A DNA stretch of 37,292 nt from an uncultured Clostridia bacterium (GCA_934101145.1 CAKOPZ010000013.1:1-37292); one strand, 5' to 3'; counted from the stretch's first letter, positions 6,727 to 15,188 are shown. Notes: generated from the letters alone by a model not told the origin. Made by a program: numbers and translations.

Positions 6727-6755
6727 ATATTACCACATTTTTCAATATTTTGCAA
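6727..6755 (-). promoter_or_regulatory. Promoter of the FGE-like gene
   Basis: On the minus strand TTGCAA (6750-6755) and TAATAT (6727-6732) are spaced by 17 bases, about 70 bases before the start. The gene therefore need not depend on scpA transcription. Confidence 0.55.
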
Positions 6756-6830
6756 TATTTCGAACGAATTATGTAAATCTTTGTTCATATATGAATTAAA
6801 AAGTTTACATACATATCCTCTTTATCCAAC

Positions 6831-7583
6831 TTATTTTGCTCTTCTTTTTTCAACTTCTATATTCCCAAAAAGCTCCTCTTGAGAAGTTAAAACTTTACTC
6901 CTTCTTGAAAGTTCAAGAAGTCCAGTAAATGCAGTTACAATTTCTGGCCTTGAGCATTTCTGTTTAGGGAATAAATTATTAAATACAAACTTTTTATGAT
7001 GTAATAATTCTCTAAACATTGTCTTTACTTTATCTCCCACAGTGTAGGTTTCAGTAATGGCTATTTTATTTATATTTTTAGCATTTTGATTTAGTCTTTG
7101 ACTATTTTTTTCAACTATGTTTTTGTATGCTTCATATACAACACATGATTCATAATTTCTTTCTAATTTTTGCTTTGGAAATTTTATTTCATCAGGCATT
7201 TTTGATAAACACATTCCACTTTGTGCATAAAACTCTTTCATTTTTTTAGTAATTTCTTTATATTTCTTATACTCTATAATTCGTCTTAAAAGCTCTTCCT
7301 CAGTAAGTTCTTTTTCTTCTTCCACTTGCTTTGGAAGTAAACTTTTTGATTTCAAATATAGCAAAGTAGATGCCATTATTAAAAACTCACTTGTAACCTC
7401 TAAATTCATTGCTTCCATACTTTTTATGTACTCAATATATTGGTCTGTTATTTCTGATAAGTTTATATCATATATATTCATTTTATTTTTATCTATCAAA
7501 TGACACAATAAATCTAAAGGTCCCTCAAAATTATCTATTTTTATAGCATACTTGTTTGTCTCTAATGTTAATATATTTTGCAT
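6831..7583 (-). CDS. scpA: Segregation and condensation protein A
   Basis: The protein has 250 residues, the usual ScpA length. ScpA is the kleisin subunit that bridges SMC heads in bacterial condensin and acts in chromosome organisation and segregation. The N-terminal signature FEGPLDLLCHLIDKNKMNIY (19-38), the following YIEYIKSMEAMNLEVTSEFL and the acidic linker EEEKELTEEELLRRIIEYKKY are all present. The C-terminal winged-helix segment (about 200-240, VTAFTGLLELSRR) binds SMC. It begins 8 bases after recX. ScpB, which normally follows scpA, is not downstream here; the next gene is the GC-rich FGE-like gene. Confidence 0.95.
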   Translation of the reverse strand: MQNILTLETNKYAIKIDNFEGPLDLLCHLIDKNKMNIYDINLSEITDQYIEYIKSMEAMNLEVTSEFLIMASTLLYLKSKSLLPKQVEEEKELTEEELLRRIIEYKKYKEITKKMKEFYAQSGMCLSKMPDEIKFPKQKLERNYESCVVYEAYKNIVEKNSQRLNQNAKNINKIAITETYTVGDKVKTMFRELLHHKKFVFNNLFPKQKCSRPEIVTAFTGLLELSRRSKVLTSQEELFGNIEVEKRRAK

Positions 7584-7591
7584 TGTTTATT

Positions 7592-8056
7592 CTAATCCCT
7601 TTCTACATTATAAAATGCTTCTTTTACATTTTCAGCAATGTAACCTTTTTTTAATAGCCACTGTTTTATTTCTTCATCATCTTGCATAGACTGCTTTTTT
7701 ATAATAATATTTGTTGCTGACTTAATTTCATATTCCATAAGTTCATCTAAATGACTTGAAACATATTCATCTATTATATCACTACTTAATCCTTTAGCAC
7801 ACAATTTATATTTAATTTCTTTAATAGACATATTTTTTAAAGCAACAAATTCATTCACAGCTCTATCAATATAATTTGAATCATCTATATACCCATTTTC
7901 TTTTAATTCTTCTACTATATCTTCTAAAATATCTTCATCAATTATTTTAGAGAATTTTTGTCTTATCTCTTTTTCTGTTCTTTTTTTATATATAATATAT
8001 TTTAAAACTTTTGTTTTTAATTTATCATATTCCTCAACATAGTCAAGATTATTCAT
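7592..8056 (-). CDS. recX: Regulatory protein RecX
   Basis: The protein has 154 residues made of helical three-helix repeats. Diagnostic segments are YIIYKKRTEKEIRQKF (repeat 1), VEELKENGYIDDSNYIDRAV, IKYKLCAKGLS and IKQWLLKKGY. RecX binds RecA filaments and limits their extension, tempering recombination and SOS induction. The start overlaps the end of recA by 8 bases (8049-8056), the usual coupled recA-recX arrangement. Compared with longer Bacillus RecX it is a short form, but no repeat is obviously broken. Confidence 0.93.
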   Translation of the reverse strand: MNNLDYVEEYDKLKTKVLKYIIYKKRTEKEIRQKFSKIIDEDILEDIVEELKENGYIDDSNYIDRAVNEFVALKNMSIKEIKYKLCAKGLSSDIIDEYVSSHLDELMEYEIKSATNIIIKKQSMQDDEEIKQWLLKKGYIAENVKEAFYNVERD

Positions 8057-9101
8057 CTATATCTTCATCCTCTTCTGGTTCTTCGTCACCTAAACTCTTT
8101 TCAAAAGCTTCGTTAAATTTACTTCTTATTTTTTGTTCAACTTCATTCATCATATCTGGATTTTCAGCTAAGTATTTTTTTACATTTTCTCTACCTTGTC
8201 CAATTCTATCACCATTATAGCTAAACCATGAACCGCTCTTATCAATGATATCAAGATTTACTGCTATATCAAGAATATTACCTTCTTTTGATATACCTTT
8301 TCCATATACTATATCAAATTCAGCCTCTCTAAATGGTGGAGCAACTTTATTTTTTACAACCTTTACCCTTGCTCTATTTCCAACAACTTCTCCATCTTGT
8401 TTAATATTTTCTATCTTTCTTATGTCCAATCTTACAGATGCATAATATTTTAAAGCTCTACCTCCTGCAGTTGTTTCTGGATTTCCAAACATAACACCAA
8501 CTTTTTCTCTTAATTGATTTATAAATATAACAACACATTTTGATTTGTTTATAACACCTGCAAGTTTTCTTAATGCTTGAGACATAAGTCTTGCTTGCAA
8601 TCCAATGTGTGAATCTCCCATATCTCCATCTATTTCTGCTTTTGGAACAAGTGCAGCAACAGAGTCTACAACAACTACATCTATTGCTCCGCTTCTTACT
8701 AAAGCTTCTGTAATTTCTAGTGCTTGCTCACCAGTATCTGGTTGAGAAACTATTAATTCATCTATATTTACACCTAAATGTTTTGCATATACAGGATCTA
8801 ATGCATGTTCTGCATCAATAAAAGCTGCCTCTCCACCCATTTTTTGTGCCTCTGCTATCATATGAAGTGCTAGTGTTGTCTTTCCTGAAGACTCTGGTCC
8901 ATATACTTCTACTATTCTTCCTCTTGGAATTCCTCCAATACCTAAAGCGATATCCAAACTTAATGCTCCTGTTGGTATTGCTTCTATTTCCATTGCAGTA
9001 ACATCTCCAAGTTTCATAACAGATCCTTTACCAAATTGCTTTTCAATTTGACCTAAAGCTGCCTCCAATGCTTTCATTTTTTCTGGGTTTTGATTATTCA
9101 T
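8049..9101 (-). CDS. recA: Recombinase RecA
   Basis: The protein has 350 residues, full length. RecA polymerises on single-stranded DNA, performs strand exchange and acts as co-protease for LexA. Walker A GPESSGKT is at 68-75. Also seen are the Walker B-type strand VVVVDSVAALVPKAEI, loop L1 around GDSHIGLQARLMSQALRK, INQLREKVGVMFGNPETT (loop L2 region) and an acidic C-terminal tail (GDEEPEEDEDIDE). The start at 9101 has AGGAGG upstream. It heads recA-recX-scpA behind a consensus promoter, with a possible LexA site between promoter and gene. Confidence 0.99.
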   Translation of the reverse strand: MNNQNPEKMKALEAALGQIEKQFGKGSVMKLGDVTAMEIEAIPTGALSLDIALGIGGIPRGRIVEVYGPESSGKTTLALHMIAEAQKMGGEAAFIDAEHALDPVYAKHLGVNIDELIVSQPDTGEQALEITEALVRSGAIDVVVVDSVAALVPKAEIDGDMGDSHIGLQARLMSQALRKLAGVINKSKCVVIFINQLREKVGVMFGNPETTAGGRALKYYASVRLDIRKIENIKQDGEVVGNRARVKVVKNKVAPPFREAEFDIVYGKGISKEGNILDIAVNLDIIDKSGSWFSYNGDRIGQGRENVKKYLAENPDMMNEVEQKIRSKFNEAFEKSLGDEEPEEDEDIDE

Positions 9102-9120
9102 AATTTTTCCTCCTATTATT

Positions 9121-9132
9121 AAACATCTGTTT
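9121..9132. promoter_or_regulatory. Possible LexA (SOS) box of recA
   Basis: AAACATCTGTTT is an imperfect version of the Gram-positive GAACNNNNGTTC operator. It sits between the recA -10 element and the start codon, about 20 bases before the ATG. The outer bases deviate from consensus, so this is tentative. Confidence 0.4.
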
Positions 9133-9140
9133 GTATTGAT

Positions 9141-9168
9141 ATTATATATTAAATTTAAAATTTGTCAA
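9141..9168 (-). promoter_or_regulatory. recA promoter
   Basis: On the minus strand TTGACA (9163-9168) and TATAAT (9141-9146) match consensus exactly, with a 16-base spacer. Confidence 0.75.
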
Positions 9169-9266
9169 TACTTTTTGCCAAAATTTTTGTTTGTATTTTA
9201 TTCTTATTCTTTATCTTCTGTTTTCTTGCAAATCCGCTTCTCTATTGTTATTTTAATTATAATATT

Positions 9267-10859
9267 TTACTGTCTATACCATTTAGAAAAATTATAATAT
9301 GATGTATAATTGTTTGGATTAAATTCTCCAAATAATTTCATGCTATATACTGTTTTTCCCCTATTTCTATATAAACAAATATATGGAGTATCTTCTTCGT
9401 ATATTTCTATTATTTTTTGATATTTCTGTTTAATAGTTTCTTCATCTGTTGTATTTTGTAGTTCACTCATAATAGATTTAATTTCCTCATTTTCATAATT
9501 TCCTATGTTTCCATCTCCTAAAAAATATGTCAAATCTGGACTATATCCATTATTTATTCCTGTAAGAATAAGATCATAATTTCTTTCATTTAAATAATCT
9601 TTGTAGTTTTTATTAGACACTTTATAAATTGATATTCTTATCCCTATATCTTCAAGTTGCTTTTCAATAAGTTCTGCAACTTTTACTCTTTGCTTGTTTG
9701 AACTATCAACCACTATATTTAACCTTAAAGTTTTAGTAGAATAATTTTCTGTCTTCTGCCATCTTCCATACCTATAAGTCCATCCTCCATCTTCTAAAGC
9801 TTTTTTTGCTTTCTCCTGACTATATGAATCTTTATCACTAGATTTAGTATATAAATAGCTTCCATAATCTAATGGAAAATTTGAAATAGTGTAATTACTT
9901 CCATATACTGATGAAACAATCTTCTTTTTATTTATAGCATAGTTTAGTGCTTTTCTAACATTTTTGTCTGATAATATTGAATTTGTAGAATTTATACTTA
10001 AAAAGTCAAGTTCTCTACCTTTATAATCTTTTTCTGTATATCCTATTGTTCCAATATAATTTTTTATATCCATGTTTGATGTACATACCATATCTATATT
10101 GCCGAGCTTAAAACTACTATATACATCTCCCATTGTAGAATAAAAATGAATTTGTATATCTTTTATTCTTGGTGTTTCTTCTGCTAATCCGTACCAATTT
10201 GTATTAAGTTCTAGATCCATTGTTGTTGTAGTTGCATTTTTCACTTTATACATACCAGATGAAACAGGTGCAATACGCGAATTATAAAAATCTTCTTCCT
10301 TTTCAAATTGACTACTTGATATTATTGGAAAAATTAAATTATATTCAAAAAAAGGCTCTGCCTCTGATAAATTTAATCTTATTGTTTGTCCATCTATTAT
10401 TTCTACAGAATCTATGTTTTGAACATTCCCAGAATATATAGATTTGCCCTCTTTTAGTTTCTCTATAGTAAACTTTACATCTTGGCCTGTTATCTTATTT
10501 CCATTATCCCATTTTATATCATCTCTTAATTTTACTATATATGTTGTATCATCTATTTTTGAATACTCCTTTGCAAGAGCCAATTTCAAATGATAATCAC
10601 TTGTAAGTGTACATAACGGCTCATATAATACACTAGATAAATTTATTACATCTCTATTTTTTGAAATTAGTGGATTTATGTTATCAAAATTCGATATTCC
10701 AATTCTTATATTAGTAAGCATAGTACTTTGAGTATTAATTTCATTAGTGGTTTCATTTTGTACTTGTTCTTCCTCATTATAGTATATCTTATATGCGGCA
10801 AACCCTATAATTCCAATAACAAATAAAATAAAAATATATTTTAAAATATTAGATTTCAT
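9267..10859 (-). CDS. Membrane-anchored oligopeptide-type ABC solute-binding protein (family 5)
   Basis: The protein has 530 residues. The extracytoplasmic part follows the OppA/DppA family: NPLISKNRDVINLSSVLYEP, YIVKLRDDIKWDNGNKITGQ (the KWxDG-type motif), DVKFTIEK, RKALNYAINKKKIV and YDLILTGINNGYSPDLTYF. The N-terminus is an uncleaved-looking membrane helix (residues 7-23), and no lipobox cysteine is present, unlike most Gram-positive binding proteins. No ABC permease or ATPase genes adjoin it, so it either shares a transporter coded elsewhere or acts as a sensor. The RBS at 10859 is weak (GTAAG). It has its own promoter at 10913-10941. Confidence 0.87.
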   Translation of the reverse strand: MKSNILKYIFILFVIGIIGFAAYKIYYNEEEQVQNETTNEINTQSTMLTNIRIGISNFDNINPLISKNRDVINLSSVLYEPLCTLTSDYHLKLALAKEYSKIDDTTYIVKLRDDIKWDNGNKITGQDVKFTIEKLKEGKSIYSGNVQNIDSVEIIDGQTIRLNLSEAEPFFEYNLIFPIISSSQFEKEEDFYNSRIAPVSSGMYKVKNATTTTMDLELNTNWYGLAEETPRIKDIQIHFYSTMGDVYSSFKLGNIDMVCTSNMDIKNYIGTIGYTEKDYKGRELDFLSINSTNSILSDKNVRKALNYAINKKKIVSSVYGSNYTISNFPLDYGSYLYTKSSDKDSYSQEKAKKALEDGGWTYRYGRWQKTENYSTKTLRLNIVVDSSNKQRVKVAELIEKQLEDIGIRISIYKVSNKNYKDYLNERNYDLILTGINNGYSPDLTYFLGDGNIGNYENEEIKSIMSELQNTTDEETIKQKYQKIIEIYEEDTPYICLYRNRGKTVYSMKLFGEFNPNNYTSYYNFSKWYRQ

Positions 10860-10912
10860 ATCTTACAAACAATCAATGTTAAATTGATCCCTTTCTCATT
10901 ATTTTCAAATAT

Positions 10913-10941
10913 ACTATATATCATTTTTTTAATTTTTTCAA
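10913..10941 (-). promoter_or_regulatory. Promoter of the family-5 binding protein
   Basis: On the minus strand TTGAAA (10936-10941) and TATAGT (10913-10918) are 17 bases apart, 54 bases before the start. Confidence 0.6.
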
Positions 10942-10956
10942 GTAAAGTTTGCAGAA

Positions 10957-11093
10957 CAAAGCGACTTTAGGTCGCCCTTTGTTCTCGCTCGATTTGAGTT
11001 TTCGATTAAAATGAGAAAATCTTGAACCGGACTTAGTGATTGTAGTATTTTGACATACTAGGAAATGAAGAAATTTCCCAGTATATCAAAAAG
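10957..11093. repeat. Dispersed structured repeat, about 130 bp (copy B)
   Basis: This is homologous to 5579-5710 along its length. It opens with a strong hairpin, CAAAGCGAC / GTCGCCCTTTG (arms at 10957-10965 and 10971-10981, with one unpaired C). It closes with an imperfect 12-bp stem (11055-11066 with 11073-11084, ATACTAGGAAAT). Together with the promoter at 10913-10941 and the spoVS terminator it fills the 306-base gap between 10860 and 11165. No ORF is present. Confidence 0.65.
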
Positions 11094-11114
11094 AGCACAA
11101 GAATTAACCTGTGC
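11087..11114 (-). terminator. spoVS terminator
   Basis: GCACAGG / CTTGTGC (7 bp with one wobble, loop TTAATT) is followed on the minus strand by TCTTTTT. Confidence 0.7.
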
Positions 11115-11165
11115 CCCACAAATATACAATGATAAATTCCCCTCTTATCATTATAATCTAAAAAT

Positions 11166-11429
11166 CTACTTTCTTGATTCAACAATTAGTTTTATTCCTG
11201 TACGGTCTTCACCTTCGACCTCAACTTCTGCAAATGCTGGTATACAAACCAAGTCCACTCCTGCTGGAGCTACAAATCCTCTTGCAATTGCAATAGCCTT
11301 TACAGCTTGATTAAGTGCTCCTGCTCCTATTGCCTGCATTTCTGCTTTGTTAGATTCCTTTACCAAACCTGCAATTGCTCCTGCTACAGAATTTGGATTT
11401 GATTTTGATGAGATTTTTAAAATTTCCAT
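11166..11429 (-). CDS. spoVS: Stage V sporulation protein S
   Basis: The protein has 87 residues, matching the 86-residue family length. SpoVS is a small Alba-like protein and very conserved. MEILKISSKSNPNSVAGAIA, the central AEMQAIGAGALNQAVKAIAI and the closing GEDRTGIKLIVES are all present. In Bacillus it acts in spore coat assembly and dehydration and influences septation; the mechanism is unclear. The start at 11429 has AGGAGG upstream. It forms a single-gene unit with a promoter at 11473-11501 and a terminator at 11087-11114. Confidence 0.96.
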   Translation of the reverse strand: MEILKISSKSNPNSVAGAIAGLVKESNKAEMQAIGAGALNQAVKAIAIARGFVAPAGVDLVCIPAFAEVEVEGEDRTGIKLIVESRK

Positions 11430-11472
11430 TTTTGCCTCCTATGTTTTTTTATTTGTTTTAATCACAATGCTA

Positions 11473-11501
11473 GTTATATTACATTTTCTGGAAATTGTCT
11501 A
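11473..11501 (-). promoter_or_regulatory. Putative spoVS promoter
   Basis: On the minus strand TAGACA (11496-11501) and TATAAC (11473-11478) are 17 bases apart. In Bacillus spoVS uses sigma-H, and no clear sigma-H pair was found here. Confidence 0.45.
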
Positions 11502-11558
11502 GAGGTTTTTGGAAATAAAAGGAAAAAGTCATCGCGCATTATTACCATATTTTGACAT

Positions 11559-12332
11559 TTAATCAATACTTATTCTATAAACATCTTTGGTTCGACAATT
11601 CTCGTCATTTATTTCAAATACGCATCCATTTAAAAATGCCTTTCCTGTTGCAAGTTTATACCTTTCTGGAAGAGTAGTTACAAAACGTTTTATAGATGCA
11701 TCTACATCCATTCCTATTACTGAATATTTTGGTCCTGTCATTCCTAAATCTGTTATATAACCTGTACCTTTTTTAGTAACTTCTTCGTCAGCAGTCTGTA
11801 CATGTGTATGTGTTCCAAATATTCCTGTTGCTCTACCATCTAAGTAATACTTCATGGCAATTTTTTCAGCAGTAGCTTCTGCATGAAAATCTACAAAAAT
11901 CATATCTGTTTTGTTTTTAATTTCTTTCAAAATTTCATCAACAACTGTAAATGGATTTTCAGACAAAACATTCATAGCAGTTCTCCCAATTAAACTAATT
12001 ACAGCTATTTTTTTGCCTTTACACTCATATATATTGTAGCCATGTCCAGGTATTCCTTTAGAATAATTTGCTGGTCTTAAAAGTTTTGAATTATCTATAA
12101 AAGAAAAAATATCTTTTTTGCCCCATGTGTGATTTCCCATTGTCATAACATCTATTTTCATATGATCAAGTATTTGAAAATCCTTTGTAGTAATTCCCAT
12201 TCCACTTGCTACATTTTCTACATTTGCTATTACAAAGTCTATATTTTCAGCTTCAATCAAATTAGGCAATGTTTCTTTTAGTTTGTTTAATCCTATGTCT
12301 CCTACCAAGTCTCCTATCGCTAAAATTTTCAT
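11559..12332 (-). CDS. ymdB: YmdB-family metallophosphoesterase / cyclic nucleotide phosphodiesterase
   Basis: The protein has 257 residues. All binuclear-metal ligands of the YmdB family align at the known positions: D8, E39, N40, N67, H68, H150, H175 and H177 (motifs GDLVG, VENVASG, GNHTW, VDFHAE, FGTHTHVQTAD). YmdB hydrolyses 2',3'-cyclic nucleotides and in Bacillus affects biofilm and motility decisions, partly with RNase Y. Here it follows rny on the same strand after a terminator-like hairpin, as in Bacillus where rny and ymdB are cotranscribed. A stem AAGGCAC/GTGCCTT (12351-12375) sits in the leader just before its RBS. Confidence 0.94.
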   Translation of the reverse strand: MKILAIGDLVGDIGLNKLKETLPNLIEAENIDFVIANVENVASGMGITTKDFQILDHMKIDVMTMGNHTWGKKDIFSFIDNSKLLRPANYSKGIPGHGYNIYECKGKKIAVISLIGRTAMNVLSENPFTVVDEILKEIKNKTDMIFVDFHAEATAEKIAMKYYLDGRATGIFGTHTHVQTADEEVTKKGTGYITDLGMTGPKYSVIGMDVDASIKRFVTTLPERYKLATGKAFLNGCVFEINDENCRTKDVYRISID

Positions 12333-12350
12333 ATTTATTCATTCCTTCCT

Positions 12351-12375
12351 AAGGCACAATATTTTTTAGTGCCTT
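12351..12375 (-). promoter_or_regulatory. Hairpin in the ymdB leader
   Basis: A 7-bp perfect stem AAGGCAC / GTGCCTT with an 11-base AT loop ends immediately before the AGGAAGGAATG RBS region. It may modulate ymdB expression or be an mRNA processing remnant between rny and ymdB. Confidence 0.35.
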
Positions 12376-12410
12376 TTAAATAATACTATAATTTTTTATA
12401 TTAATCAAGT

Positions 12411-12444
12411 AAAAAAGACTTAAAAGTATTTCTACCTTTAAGCC
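12411..12444 (-). terminator. rny terminator
   Basis: GGCTTAAAGG / CTTTTAAGTC (10 bp with wobbles, 8-base loop) is followed on the minus strand by TTTTTT, shortly after the rny stop at 12454. Confidence 0.7.
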
Positions 12445-12453
12445 TTCTTAATT

Positions 12454-13995
12454 TTATTTAGCATATTCAACTACTCTAGTTTCCCTTACGACATTTACTT
12501 TAATTTGTCCTGGATATTCCATTTCATCTTCAACTCTTTTTGCAACATCTCTTGCCATTAATACCATCTGATCATCTGATATTTTATCTGGTTTTACAAT
12601 AATTCGAACTTCTCTACCAGCTTGAATTGCAAAAGATTTTTCAACTCCATCAAATGAGTCTGCAATATTTTCCAAGTCTTGCAATCTCTTGATATATGCT
12701 TCTAAAGTCTCACGTCTTGCACCAGGTCTTGATGCAGAAATTGCATCTGCAGCTTGTACTAAAACTGCTTCAACAGTTTTGGGTTCTACATCTCCATGGT
12801 GTGCTTGAACAGCATTTATAACATTCTCATTCTCTTTATATTTCTTAAGAATATCAACACCTATTTCAACATGAGTTCCTTCCATATCATGGTCTAATGC
12901 TTTTCCTATATCATGTAACAATCCAGCACGTCTTGCAAGTTTTGCATCAAGTCCAAGTTCTTCTGCCATAATTCTTGCTAAGTTTGATACCTCAATAGAA
13001 TGATTTAATACATTTTGTCCATAACTTGTTCTATATTTTAGTTTTCCTATCAATCTAACTAAGTCCGGATGTAGGCCTACTACACCTGTTTCAAGTATTG
13101 CTCTTTCTCCTTCTTCTTTTATAGTATTTTCTACTTCTTCTTTCGCTTTTTCAACCATTTCTTCTATTTTGGCTGGATGAATTCTTCCATCATCAATAAG
13201 CTTTTCAAGAGCAATTTTTGCAACTTCTCTTCTTAGAGGATCAAATCCTGAAATAACAACAGCTTCTGGTGTATCATCAATAATTAAATCAATTCCTGTA
13301 AGAGTTTCTAAAGCTTTTATATTTCTACCTTCTCTACCAATTATTCTTCCTTTCATATCATCATTTGGAAGTGATACAATTGATACTGTAGTTTCAGAAG
13401 TATGATCTGCTGCACATTTTTGTATAGCATATCCTAAAATTTCTCTAGCATTTTTTGTTGCTTCTTCTTTCGCCTTTGCTTCTGCCTCTCTTACAACTGC
13501 TGCTTTTTCTGCTGTAATTGTTTTTTCTAATTCAGAAAGTAATTGATTTTTAGCTTCCTCTTTAGATAATCCTGATATTCTTTGAAGTTCCTTCATTTGA
13601 TCTTCTACCAAATTATCTAATTCTTCTCTTTTCTTTTCAAGCTGTCCCTCTTTGGCTTCTATTGATTTTTCTCTTCTTTCTGCCATTTCAATCTTTCTTT
13701 CCAAATTTTCTTCTTTTTGGATAATTCTTCTTTCTTGTTGTTGTACTTCGCCCCTTCTTTCCCTAATCTCTTGATCTAAATCTTGTCTTGCATTCATAAT
13801 CTCTTCTTTTGCTTTGAAGATTTCTTCTTTCTTTTTGTTTTCTGCCTCTTTTTGAGCCATATCAATAATTTTTCTTGCTTCAATTTCTGCACTTTGCATT
13901 TTAGATTCAGCAGTTTTCTTTCTTATATATACACCAACAAATGTAAATATAACTGCTGAGATTAGAAAAATGGCGATTCCGATTACTATATCCAT
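12454..13995 (-). CDS. rny: Ribonuclease Y
   Basis: The protein has 513 residues from ATG 13995, where GAGGTG is 8 bases upstream. The ATG two codons earlier sits only 2 bases from that RBS. An N-terminal membrane helix (about 3-26) anchors a long charged coiled coil (about 30-190). A KH RNA-binding domain follows (GRIIGREGRNIKALE, near 216-230), then an HD metal-dependent nuclease domain (HDIGKALDHD, near 361-370; HHGD further on). RNase Y is the membrane-bound endoribonuclease that starts mRNA decay in many Gram-positives. It has a consensus promoter (14080-14108) and its own terminator, and is followed by its frequent neighbour ymdB. Confidence 0.98.
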   Translation of the reverse strand: MDIVIGIAIFLISAVIFTFVGVYIRKKTAESKMQSAEIEARKIIDMAQKEAENKKKEEIFKAKEEIMNARQDLDQEIRERRGEVQQQERRIIQKEENLERKIEMAERREKSIEAKEGQLEKKREELDNLVEDQMKELQRISGLSKEEAKNQLLSELEKTITAEKAAVVREAEAKAKEEATKNAREILGYAIQKCAADHTSETTVSIVSLPNDDMKGRIIGREGRNIKALETLTGIDLIIDDTPEAVVISGFDPLRREVAKIALEKLIDDGRIHPAKIEEMVEKAKEEVENTIKEEGERAILETGVVGLHPDLVRLIGKLKYRTSYGQNVLNHSIEVSNLARIMAEELGLDAKLARRAGLLHDIGKALDHDMEGTHVEIGVDILKKYKENENVINAVQAHHGDVEPKTVEAVLVQAADAISASRPGARRETLEAYIKRLQDLENIADSFDGVEKSFAIQAGREVRIIVKPDKISDDQMVLMARDVAKRVEDEMEYPGQIKVNVVRETRVVEYAK

Positions 13996-14079
13996 AATCA
14001 TTACACCTCTTTCTATTAAATTTTCAATGTACGATAAATATATATAATTATTTTAAAATATATTTTTCCTTACATATCT

Positions 14080-14108
14080 ATTTTATATGTATTATTGTAA
14101 ACTGTCAA
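14080..14108 (-). promoter_or_regulatory. rny promoter
   Basis: On the minus strand TTGACA (14103-14108) and TAAAAT (14080-14085) are 17 bases apart, leaving a leader of about 78 bases. Confidence 0.7.
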
Positions 14109-14131
14109 GTCTTTTTTTCTTAATTTATTTG

Positions 14132-14163
14132 AAAAAAAGCGACCTTTTAAAAGTCGCTTTTTT
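14132..14163. terminator. Bidirectional terminator after xerD
   Basis: AGCGAC and GTCGCT arms, extended by flanking A and T runs, form a symmetric GC-cored hairpin with poly-A before and poly-T after, 31 bases beyond the xerD stop. Confidence 0.8.
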
Positions 14164-14193
14164 ATTATAGTATTGTAAATTATTGTAAATATG

Positions 14194-15075
14194 TTATGCT
14201 CTTGGATGAGCTTTTTTGTATATATTTTTTATTCCACTATCTTGAAATTGCATATATACTTGTGTTGAAGATATATCAGAATGTCCAAGCATTGTTTGAA
14301 TAGCTTTTAAATCTGCACCGTTTTGCAATAAATGTGTTGCAAATGAATGTCTTAAAACATGTGGTGTAATATCTTTTGTGATATGAGCTTGTTCTTTATA
14401 GAATTTCACTATTTTCCAAAAGCCTTGTCTTGTAAGTCTTTTACCATTTACATTTACAAATAATGCTGTTTCGTTTTCATCTTTTATCATTATTGGTCTA
14501 GCATCATCAATATATTCCTTTAATGCTTTTATAGAAATTGAACCTAAAGGAATATTTCTCTGTTTTCCTGCATTTTGGCATGTAACAAATCCTTCATCCA
14601 TATGTACATCTGCTACATCAAGAGAAATTATTTCAGTAACTCTCATTCCTGTCGCATATGCTACTTCAAGCATTGCCTTATCTCTTGTTCCTTTTAAATC
14701 AACATCTTTTGGTTGATCTAAAAGAAGTTCTACTTCTTGTGAAGTTAGTACACTTGGAACTCTTTTTTCTACCTTTGGTGATTGTATATTTTCTGTTGGA
14801 TCATGTTTTAGCTTTTTTATACGAATTAGATATTGATAAAAAGATCTAATTGATGCTAAGTTTCTTGAAATTGTTGATGTTTTTTTGCCTATATCTTGTA
14901 AATATTGCATATATGTATTAATTTGTTCATTATCAACTTTTAAATAATTTATATTGTTTTTATCTAAATATTCTCTATATTGATTAATATCTCTATTATA
15001 TGATTGTAATGTATTATTTGATAATTTTTTTTCATTTTGAAGAAAATCTAAAAATTGTTTTATATGTTTTTCCAT
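14194..15075 (-). CDS. xerD: Tyrosine recombinase XerD
   Basis: The protein has 293 residues, the standard Xer length. The N-terminal SAM-like DNA-binding domain (1-105, LSNNTLQSYNRDINQYREYL) is followed by the catalytic domain. All active-site residues are visible: R145, K171, H239, R242, H265 (LGHSDISSTQVY) and Y274. XerC/D resolve chromosome dimers at dif with FtsK. I assign XerD because the gene follows spoIIM, the same neighbourhood as in Bacillus, and no integrase-type accessory genes are near. The Xer paralogue partner is not in the window. Confidence 0.92.
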   Translation of the reverse strand: MEKHIKQFLDFLQNEKKLSNNTLQSYNRDINQYREYLDKNNINYLKVDNEQINTYMQYLQDIGKKTSTISRNLASIRSFYQYLIRIKKLKHDPTENIQSPKVEKRVPSVLTSQEVELLLDQPKDVDLKGTRDKAMLEVAYATGMRVTEIISLDVADVHMDEGFVTCQNAGKQRNIPLGSISIKALKEYIDDARPIMIKDENETALFVNVNGKRLTRQGFWKIVKFYKEQAHITKDITPHVLRHSFATHLLQNGADLKAIQTMLGHSDISSTQVYMQFQDSGIKNIYKKAHPRA

Positions 15076-15188
15076 TTAAGCTCTACCCCTTTATTAATAT
15101 CCGATTTTTAATTTACATAAACATTATCTATGTTATATCAAATTACGACAAAAAAGTAAATACATTTTTCAAATTTTATATTTTTATT

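Noticed and set aside
14194..15075. Phage or element integrase
   Set aside because: The context (EndoQ-spoIIM-xerD), standard Xer length and lack of accessory genes or attachment repeats point to the housekeeping recombinase.
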